From the NCBI GenBank assembly GCA_012735145.1, contig JAAYIA010000041.1:1-47944 (forward strand): a DNA stretch of 47,944 bases. The letters run 5' to 3'. The notes beneath the pieces were generated by a model. It did not search any database. It saw nothing but the letters and a program-made list of their open reading frames with translations, and was not told the origin of the DNA. The number at the start of each line of letters is the position of its first letter. The stretch's first letter is position 1. This document shows positions 40,732 to 47,944 of this stretch, in pieces. The position numbers and the translations under genes were made by a program. The DNA is from Clostridiales bacterium. GTDB lineage: Bacteria > Bacillota > Clostridia > Peptostreptococcales > Anaerovoracaceae.

Positions 40732-41313
40732 TTACTGGAACATTCCTGCGAAGCCCATGAATGAAAGTGACATAATAGCTGCACTTACGAGAATCAGAGG
40801 AACCCCTTTGAATGAAGTAGGAACGCCCTCTTCATTATAAAGCTTCTCTTCTCTTACTCCTGCGAAGAGTATCATAGCTATCATGTAACCGACACCTGCT
40901 CCGAAAGAATATATCATTGACTCTGCGAATGAATAACCAAATGTGATAGCGTTAATCGTAGCTCCAAGAATTGCGCAGTTGGTTGTGATCAGTGGAAGGA
41001 AGATCCCCAGTGCCTTCTGAAGTGCAGGGAGGTATTTCTTCATGAACATTTCTACAAACTGTACGAGAGCTGCAATTACGAGAATGAATACTACTGTTTG
41101 TAAATATCCCATCTCAAATTTATTAAGTACTTGCTGTATAGGCCATGTAACTGCTTCTGCGATAACCATTACGAAAACTACCGCTCCACCCATACCTACA
41201 GCAGAACTCATTTTATTTGAAACACCGAGGAACGAACAAATTCCAAGGAACTGCGATAGTACGAAGTTGTTGACAAATACTATCGACATAAAGATGACTA
41301 TTAAATTTACCAT
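40732..41313 (-). CDS. rnfA: Rnf complex subunit RnfA
   Basis: 193 residues, six membrane helices. RnfA and RnfE form an inverted pair in the membrane around a shared iron-sulphur centre in known structures. Motifs are NNFVLSQFLGICSFLGVS and ITTNCAILGATI, each with the conserved Cys. The start abuts the rnfE stop (1-bp overlap), and rnfB follows after 12 bp. Confidence 0.95.
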   Translation of the reverse strand: MVNLIVIFMSIVFVNNFVLSQFLGICSFLGVSNKMSSAVGMGGAVVFVMVIAEAVTWPIQQVLNKFEMGYLQTVVFILVIAALVQFVEMFMKKYLPALQKALGIFLPLITTNCAILGATINAITFGYSFAESMIYSFGAGVGYMIAMILFAGVREEKLYNEEGVPTSFKGVPLILVSAAIMSLSFMGFAGMFQ

Positions 41314-42029
41314 TATGCCTGCGCTCCTTTCTGTGTCATGGCTGCTTTTTCGGCAGCAATCTCCTCGTTAGCTTCTGCTAAGTTGCATGAGTTGTACATA
41401 GGACAAACGCCACAGCTGAAGCTCTTTGTCTTGAGAGCTTTTCCTTTTGTTACCTTCATAAGAATAGCAATCAGCATTCCATATACGAAAAATCCTCCCG
41501 GTGGCAGGTTAAAGAACCCGATTGAAAATCCCGGAATAAGTGTATGTCCAAGCAATCCGCCTGTTCCCAGAAGCTCTCTTATTGTTCCCATCAATGCCAG
41601 AGCAAATGTAAAGCCAATACCCATTCCAATTCCGTCCATTGCAGAATCCAGGATGCTGTTCTTGTTAGCAAATGCCTCAGCTCTTCCAAGGATGATACAG
41701 TTTACAACTATCAGCGGGATAAATACTCCCAATGCTTTATTCAAGTCTGGAGCATATGCCTGGAGTATGAACTGAACAACTGTTACAAAGCCTGCGATTA
41801 CTACAATGTAACACGGTATTCTGACTTTTTCAGGAATCACCTTACGCAACATCGAAATTGCAATGTTTGAACAAATCAGTACAACAGTAGCTGATATTCC
41901 CATCCCCAGTGCATTAAGCAAAGAGGTAGAAACAGCCAATGTCGGACATGTACCTATAAGGAGTACAAAAACCGGGTTCTCCTTAATAATCCCATTTGTC
42001 AATATAGAAAGTCTGTTTTTCTTTTCCAT
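41313..42029 (-). CDS. rnfE: Rnf complex subunit RnfE
   Basis: 238 residues, six membrane helices. Motifs ENPVFVLLIGTCPTLAVS and IPLIVVNCIILGRAEAF carry the conserved cysteines matching those in RnfA. After the last helix a short tail contains CGVCPMYNSCN, a cysteine cluster seen in clostridial RnfE and of unclear role. Overlaps its neighbours by one base on each side. Confidence 0.95.
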   Translation of the reverse strand: MEKKNRLSILTNGIIKENPVFVLLIGTCPTLAVSTSLLNALGMGISATVVLICSNIAISMLRKVIPEKVRIPCYIVVIAGFVTVVQFILQAYAPDLNKALGVFIPLIVVNCIILGRAEAFANKNSILDSAMDGIGMGIGFTFALALMGTIRELLGTGGLLGHTLIPGFSIGFFNLPPGGFFVYGMLIAILMKVTKGKALKTKSFSCGVCPMYNSCNLAEANEEIAAEKAAMTQKGAQA

Positions 42030-42607
42030 TATTTAACACCTCCCATAGCTTTGAACTGCTCAAGAGCACAGAATACAGCTCTATGTACTGCTCCCGATGA
42101 AATGGTCGCTCCCGTAACTGCATTTACTTCTGTGTCTTGTTTAACTTCATAAGCCGTTAGCTTTGAGAGCCCGTTATACTGCGCTAGATGATTTACAGAC
42201 TGCGCCTTTGTTCCGACGCCCGGTGTATCCGAGTGTTCAGTTACCTTTACAGAAGAAATGGCACCGTCCTTATCAATTCCTATCATAGCCTTGAGAGGCC
42301 CTCCATAAGAGCTGCTCTCAACCGTAACAACCATTCCAGTTCCATTAGTAGCAACATAGCAGTCTTCTACAGATACTTTGCCTTCTTCTTGAACCAAAAG
42401 ATCTCCTGTGTAAGCTTCAAACTCACCGTCAGCAGATTCAAGAAGCTCAGTTCTTGCTACACTTGCCGCTTTCTCAGTATTTGTCTTAATAATCGGAGCT
42501 GTTATACCGTATGTGAACGCGAGCAGGAAAGTAACCACAAAACAGATAATCACAAGAACCAAAATAGGAGAAACAAATTCCTTGAACGTACTATTCTTAT
42601 TTTCCAT
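42029..42607 (-). CDS. rnfG: Rnf complex subunit RnfG (covalent FMN)
   Basis: 192 residues. One N-terminal helix (about 15-37) is followed by an extracellular FMN-binding domain. The flavinylation motif VTGATISSGAV places the FMN-bearing Thr near residue 168, the ApbE target. SDTPGVGTK is also typical. ATG at 42607 follows AAGGAGG by 8 bases. The gene overlaps the rnfD end by 11 bp. Confidence 0.95.
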   Translation of the reverse strand: MENKNSTFKEFVSPILVLVIICFVVTFLLAFTYGITAPIIKTNTEKAASVARTELLESADGEFEAYTGDLLVQEEGKVSVEDCYVATNGTGMVVTVESSSYGGPLKAMIGIDKDGAISSVKVTEHSDTPGVGTKAQSVNHLAQYNGLSKLTAYEVKQDTEVNAVTGATISSGAVHRAVFCALEQFKAMGGVK

Positions 42608-43568
42608 CCTTGGCACCTCCCTCCTTAAGATAGAACTTATATGATAACTTGTTAATCAGAGGTGTACATATATTCATGAGGAGAATCGAGAACGACACCC
42701 CTTCAGGATAAGATCCATACAGCCTGATTGCCATTGTTATAAGTCCACATGCAATTCCGAAAATCAGCTGACCAAGTGGCAGCTTAGGTGATGTTACATA
42801 GTCTGTAGCCATGAAGAATGCACCGAGCATAACTCCACCTGCCAATACATGGAAAGCTCCCATATATACGCTTCCGGTTGCAATCCATCCAAATACGAAT
42901 ACTGTACCGATAAATGCAAGTGGAATAATAGGACTGATAACTTTCCTGATTATAAGATAAATTCCTCCGACCAAGAGAGCAAGAGCACAAACCTCCCCTG
43001 TGGATCCACCGTGGAATCCGAGGAACATCTGGCCTAGGCTTGGAAGTGTCTGGGATCCGCCTTCTGCCAAAAGTCCAAGAGGTGTAGGTCCTGTTACTGC
43101 ATCAGTAGCGTTCGACAGTCTTGTTAACGGCCAGGACGACATATTCGCTGCAAACGAAATGAACAAGAAAATTCTTGCAGTAATAGCCGGATTGGTAAAG
43201 TTCCTTCCTATTCCACCATAGAGCTGCTTAACGATTACGATTGCAAACAAACAACCGAGTATAGCCTGCCAAAGGGGAAAACTGGATGGAACATTAAAAG
43301 CAATCAGCAATCCTGTCAGCGCTGCTGAAAGATCTCCGATTGTTTGTTTCTTATGTGTAACAACATTATACAGGTACTCAAACAGGACACTTGCCACTAC
43401 ACATACTGCACTCAATAGAATAACTCTTCCACCGAATATGTAGACACTTGCTATTAGGGATGGCATAAGTGCCAGTATTACTGTACCCATCAATCTTGTA
43501 GTATCTGATTCCGTAACGATATGTGGTGCGGAGGATACTATCAAATTGGTATGAAACTTCTTCTCCAT
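42597..43568 (-). CDS. rnfD: Rnf complex subunit RnfD (covalent FMN)
   Basis: 323 residues with about nine membrane helices. It is homologous to NqrB and takes part in ion transport. Motifs are GGIGRNFTNPAITARIFL and FMATDYVTSPKLPLGQ. The expected flavin site lies in DAVTGPTPLG with Thr near 162. The residue before that Thr is Pro, where Ala is usual (GATPL or TATPL). Overlaps rnfG. Confidence 0.94.
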   Translation of the reverse strand: MEKKFHTNLIVSSAPHIVTESDTTRLMGTVILALMPSLIASVYIFGGRVILLSAVCVVASVLFEYLYNVVTHKKQTIGDLSAALTGLLIAFNVPSSFPLWQAILGCLFAIVIVKQLYGGIGRNFTNPAITARIFLFISFAANMSSWPLTRLSNATDAVTGPTPLGLLAEGGSQTLPSLGQMFLGFHGGSTGEVCALALLVGGIYLIIRKVISPIIPLAFIGTVFVFGWIATGSVYMGAFHVLAGGVMLGAFFMATDYVTSPKLPLGQLIFGIACGLITMAIRLYGSYPEGVSFSILLMNICTPLINKLSYKFYLKEGGAKDGK

Positions 43569-43569
43569 A

Positions 43570-44880
43570 TTACTTCGATGCCTCCTTTACCATAATCTTT
43601 GACATTTTATTGGTCATGCTCAATGGACGTCTTGCGGGACATATGTATGAACAACTTCCGCACTCCATACACTGCATTACATTAAATCTGTTAAGCATAT
43701 CCACATCATGGTTTTCATATGCCTCAGCAAATATACTTGGCATCAGCCCGAAAGGACAAGCTTCATGACACCTCTGGCAATTGATACATCCCGTCTCCGT
43801 CTTAACTTCGGCCATCTCTTGGCTAAAGCAAAGAATTGCCGATGTATTCTTCATCGTCACGGAATCGTCGGCCATGGTTGCTCTCCCCATCATAGGCCCT
43901 CCCATAACGATTTTACGAGGCTCTTTCTTGTATCCTCCACAGAACTCGATTACATCAGCAATCTGTGCTCCGATTGGAATAAATACATTCTTAGGCTCCG
44001 ATACCGCATCTCCGTCAATAGTAACTCTTCTTCGTACTATTGGCATTCCTGTCTTGAAATATACTCCAAGATGACCTATCGTCGATACGTTTGCTAAAAT
44101 AACTCCAAGTTGGGCAGGAAGAACTCCGGCATCCATTACCTGACCTGTCACTTCGTAAACGAGTACACGTTCAGCTCCCTTCGGGTAGCTTGATGGCAGA
44201 GTTACAATCTCTACATCATTCATCTCATTCTGCTCAATAAGTATCTTGAGATTCTCGATTGCATCAGGTTTATTACTCTCAATACCGATATACCCCTTCT
44301 CAAGATTAAGATGATGCATAATCATCTTCATACCATCCAAGATGTCTTGACCATTCTCAACCATCTCCCTATTGTCTGTTGTGATGAAAGGTTCGCACTC
44401 TGCTGCATTCACAACGAGGTACTTGCATTCATCCAAATTCTTAGGGTTCAGTTTAACATGGGTTGGGAAGGAGGCTCCTCCGAGACCAACCATACCGCTA
44501 TCTCTTGCAGCTTTGATAAGGTCATCAAAACTTTCAATAACCGGTGCTACAACCTCTTCACTTATTTCTTGTTTCTTATCTGTCTCAATTACGACAAGTG
44601 TTTCAAAACCACCCATCGATCCACGGCTCTGTACTATATCTTTAACATTGCCTGAAACGCTTGAGAAGATAGGTGCGCTTACAAAGGCATCGACATCTCC
44701 TATCCTTTGTCCTACCTTAACGTAATCCCCTTTTTCTACAAGAGGTTTACAAGGAGCGCCAATGTTCTGCGACATACAAATTTTAACCACATCCGGTACA
44801 GGCATCACAACGGTTTCTAAACCGGCGGTATTTTTGTGATGAGGTACATGAATGCTTGGCAAATGTTTCCTTTGGCTCAT
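43570..44880 (-). CDS. rnfC: Rnf complex subunit RnfC
   Basis: 436 residues. The NADH-binding peripheral subunit. It has an N-terminal barrel-sandwich-like segment (GDYVKVGQRIGD), a Rossmann-like FMN/NADH region (GLGGASFPTHVKL, VNAAECEPFITTDNR), an SLBB domain and two 4Fe-4S motifs (CINCQRCHEACP and CMECGSCSYICP). ATG at 44880 lies 11 bases after AAAGGAG. A GTG seven codons earlier overlaps that site. First gene of the operon, 1 bp ahead of rnfD. No convincing promoter was picked in the AT-rich 187-bp region upstream. Confidence 0.95.
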   Translation of the reverse strand: MSQRKHLPSIHVPHHKNTAGLETVVMPVPDVVKICMSQNIGAPCKPLVEKGDYVKVGQRIGDVDAFVSAPIFSSVSGNVKDIVQSRGSMGGFETLVVIETDKKQEISEEVVAPVIESFDDLIKAARDSGMVGLGGASFPTHVKLNPKNLDECKYLVVNAAECEPFITTDNREMVENGQDILDGMKMIMHHLNLEKGYIGIESNKPDAIENLKILIEQNEMNDVEIVTLPSSYPKGAERVLVYEVTGQVMDAGVLPAQLGVILANVSTIGHLGVYFKTGMPIVRRRVTIDGDAVSEPKNVFIPIGAQIADVIEFCGGYKKEPRKIVMGGPMMGRATMADDSVTMKNTSAILCFSQEMAEVKTETGCINCQRCHEACPFGLMPSIFAEAYENHDVDMLNRFNVMQCMECGSCSYICPARRPLSMTNKMSKIMVKEASK

Positions 44881-45046
44881 CCCTATAGAAACTCCTTTCA
44901 CTAAATATTTTACATTATATTAATACACATACAGCCTTATTAGTATATACCATTTTCACAAAAAAAACACATTTCTTCACAAAACAACTTACATTAGAAA
45001 TGTCTTATTTGTAATGCAATTACGTTATTTTTTTTCTTTTAGTCTT

Positions 45047-45066
45047 AAAAAGGCCATTAACAGCCT
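45047..45066 (-). terminator. Weak terminator after the decarboxylase gene
   Basis: Minus-strand short stem AGGC (45063-45066) / GCCT (45051-45054) followed by TTTTT, directly past the stop at 45068. The stem is only 4-5 bp. Confidence 0.4.
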
Positions 45067-45067
45067 A

Positions 45068-46591
45068 TCACATTCCGACTAGTATTTGTCCTTCTTCATC
45101 GACGCCTGACACTTTCTCACCTCTCTGAATCGTATTTGCTATATAACTTATGACATCTATATTCATTATCTCACCCGGACATGCTATTGGCGATCCAGGA
45201 GGATAAGTTATTATAGGGTCATATAAAACTCTGCCTTCAGAAGCATACAAAGGAATCCTCTCTTTATGTTCAGGTACTGAAGTCACACCCAAAGCGAATT
45301 CCATATTAGAACGACTCTGATTTTTGGAATTGAATCCGATGCCGTATCCATCTGCAATGGATTCGAGTGCGGCCAACAGCTTGTCATAGTCAAATCTGTT
45401 ATTACCGGCTCCACTCAGCAGCATAACATATTCACCATGAACCATCTCGGCTACAATTCCTCTATATCTAAGTTCCCTTTCGAGCTGCTCTCCTGATATG
45501 CCAAGTTTTGACATGCTTATATTTATCTTAGTCGGATCCATTCTTGCTTTTATAATTTCCTGTGCTGTGTTTTCTGTTACTAGTTCTTTTGGCTGCAAAT
45601 TCTCACTTATTACAAGAGTAAGTCCTGATATTTTAGAAGCTTTTTTATAGAAATATTTAATATCGCTTATCCACGAACGTATAATATCAATTCCATATTT
45701 TCTCATTATCTTCTCATTGATATCAAGACTGCCCATCAATAAATATGATGGGCTAGTAGTTTGTATCATCTTGAGGGTTTCAGATACAGCCTCCGAATCT
45801 ACTCTATCACTGCATATATTCAGAATCCCCGTTCCTGTAAAGCTAAAAAGCGTTTTGTGCGTACTATTTACCGTAATATCAGCACCGAGTCCTTCCGCAG
45901 CAGTCTTAAGCAAGTCTGCTTTTTTGTATAACTCTCTTTGTTCTTTCTTAATTTCTGCCTGTCTATACTCGGCTTCATAATCCATAAATCTTAAATGAGC
46001 TCCGTGAGCCTGGTCAACGATAAGAACTTTATTAAATTCGTGTGCAATATTCGACAACATCTCAATATCCGAAAGCATTCCATAGTAATTCGGGCTGGTT
46101 ATCAAAACTGCAGATGCATCGGGATTCTCTTCGCAGGCTGCTGTAAGTTCCTCATGCGATACCGTGGTCTGGAGTCCGTAAATAGGATCGACCAGTGGCC
46201 TAAGATAAACAGGTTCTATTCCTCCAAGTCTAAGAGCACTAAAAGCGGCGTGGTGAGAGTTCCTGCCTAAAATAAGCTTACCTCCTCTGGGCACGCAGGC
46301 CAAAATAGCCGCTATGACACCGGCGCTTGCCCCGTTGATAAGAAGTTCGGTGTGCCTCACTCCATAGAGGGAGGCATAGTGCTCCATAACAGCCAATATC
46401 GTCGATTGAGGGCAGAACAAAGCATCTGCTCCAGGTATCTCCGTAATGTCTTCCGCTAACATGTCACGAAAAAACTCTGCATATCCCGCTCTCTGAAATA
46501 TTTCCAATCTGCCTTTGTGTCCGGGCATGTGAAACGATACAGTCTCGTTTCTCTTATTCTCCACAAGAAAATCGCTTATAGTCTTTCTCAT
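45068..46591 (-). CDS. Orn/Lys/Arg decarboxylase family PLP enzyme (SpeA-like)
   Basis: 507 residues of the fold-type-I basic amino acid decarboxylases found in Firmicutes. N-terminal SFHMPGHKGR and DITEIPGADAL are family hallmarks. DQAHGAH (Asp near 193) holds the pyridine ring and THKTLFSFTG carries the PLP Lys (near 246). The C-terminal domain ends with YPPGSPIACPGE. Members act on arginine, lysine or ornithine, and which one is not clear here. ATG at 46591 has AGGAG about 11 bases upstream. It lies after the serS terminator, so it probably has its own promoter. Confidence 0.85.
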   Translation of the reverse strand: MRKTISDFLVENKRNETVSFHMPGHKGRLEIFQRAGYAEFFRDMLAEDITEIPGADALFCPQSTILAVMEHYASLYGVRHTELLINGASAGVIAAILACVPRGGKLILGRNSHHAAFSALRLGGIEPVYLRPLVDPIYGLQTTVSHEELTAACEENPDASAVLITSPNYYGMLSDIEMLSNIAHEFNKVLIVDQAHGAHLRFMDYEAEYRQAEIKKEQRELYKKADLLKTAAEGLGADITVNSTHKTLFSFTGTGILNICSDRVDSEAVSETLKMIQTTSPSYLLMGSLDINEKIMRKYGIDIIRSWISDIKYFYKKASKISGLTLVISENLQPKELVTENTAQEIIKARMDPTKINISMSKLGISGEQLERELRYRGIVAEMVHGEYVMLLSGAGNNRFDYDKLLAALESIADGYGIGFNSKNQSRSNMEFALGVTSVPEHKERIPLYASEGRVLYDPIITYPPGSPIACPGEIMNIDVISYIANTIQRGEKVSGVDEEGQILVGM

Positions 46592-46613
46592 ATCAAACTT
46601 TTCTCCTATCAGT

Positions 46614-46647
46614 AAAAAGACCGGCAGCATGTCTGTCGGTCTTTTTT
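46614..46647 (-). terminator. Terminator of serS
   Basis: 9-bp stem GACCGGCAG/CTGTCGGTC (one G-T pair) flanked by A5 and T6. On the minus strand the T run is TTTTT. It lies 10 bp past the serS stop. Confidence 0.88.
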
Positions 46648-46656
46648 CTTATATTT

Positions 46657-47943
<1,287 letters not shown>

Positions 47944-47944
47944 C

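Overview
The window reads as chromosomal DNA from a low-G+C, Gram-positive anaerobe of the Bacillota, most likely class Clostridia. The indicators are a six-gene Rnf cluster with its ApbE flavinyl transferase, a Gx (HepT-like) membrane protein and a NusG-domain-II protein, butyrate kinase, a FeoA-FeoB fusion, YerC/TrpR-like, YhdT-PanF, UPF0371 (DUF1846) and strong AGGAGG ribosome binding sites. The family cannot be fixed from sequence alone. I see no prophage, insertion sequence or CRISPR array, and most genes lie on the minus strand.

Layout. 1-2.3 kb (-): tRNA-Thr(CGT), a DUF1846 protein and a DUF1934 protein. 2.3-3.8 kb (+): two copies of a 68-bp repeat, then a membrane-anchored HtrA-type protease. 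3.9-6.9 kb (-): tadA, an Ig-like membrane protein, ispE and a GntR/FCD regulator. 7.1-10 kb (-): the methionine transporter operon metN-metI-metQ, preceded by a strong promoter with a palindrome, a Met-rich 25-codon leader ORF and an intrinsic terminator. This looks like ribosome-mediated methionine attenuation. 10-11.9 kb (-): a phosphoglycerate-mutase-like phosphatase, a probable selenoprotein (in-frame UGA followed by a hairpin) and a YcxB-like membrane protein. 12-14 kb: tRNA-Arg(CCG) (+), then a DUF2974 hydrolase and a membrane-anchored EndA-like nuclease (-). 14-15.2 kb (+): rplM-rpsI with an L13-type leader. 15.3-19.3 kb (-): an EcsC protein and a YtrA-type GntR/ABC operon. 19.5-20.7 kb: a small membrane protein (-) diverging from a LysR regulator (+). 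20.8-31.6 kb (-): nine closely spaced genes (alpha/beta hydrolase, MurF-like, Ddl, FeoAB, YerC, Na+/H+ antiporter-like, cytidylate-kinase-like, Lar-like zinc ribbon, ABC exporter). 31.9-32.5 kb (+): an orphan. 32.5-35.6 kb (-): yhdT-panF-butyrate kinase. 35.8-38.8 kb (-): an orphan, a SurE/isochorismatase-like fusion and apbE. 38.8-39.7 kb (+): NusG-II and Gx proteins. 39.8-44.9 kb (-): rnfCDGEAB. 45-47.9 kb (-): a SpeA-type decarboxylase and serS.

How genes work together. RnfCDGEAB oxidises ferredoxin, reduces NAD+ and pumps ions, and the nearby ApbE would attach FMN to RnfG and RnfD. PanF supplies pantothenate for CoA, and butyrate kinase makes ATP from butyryl phosphate. MetNIQ imports methionine, and its leader would couple expression to Met-tRNA charging. 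MurF and Ddl are consecutive in one run and build the D-Ala-D-Ala end of the peptidoglycan precursor.

The items most worth follow-up are the methionine leader peptide/attenuator at about 9.73-9.97 kb and the UGA-containing candidate selenoprotein at 10552-11253. Third is the SurE fusion, whose isochorismatase-like domain has Ser where the catalytic Cys is expected.
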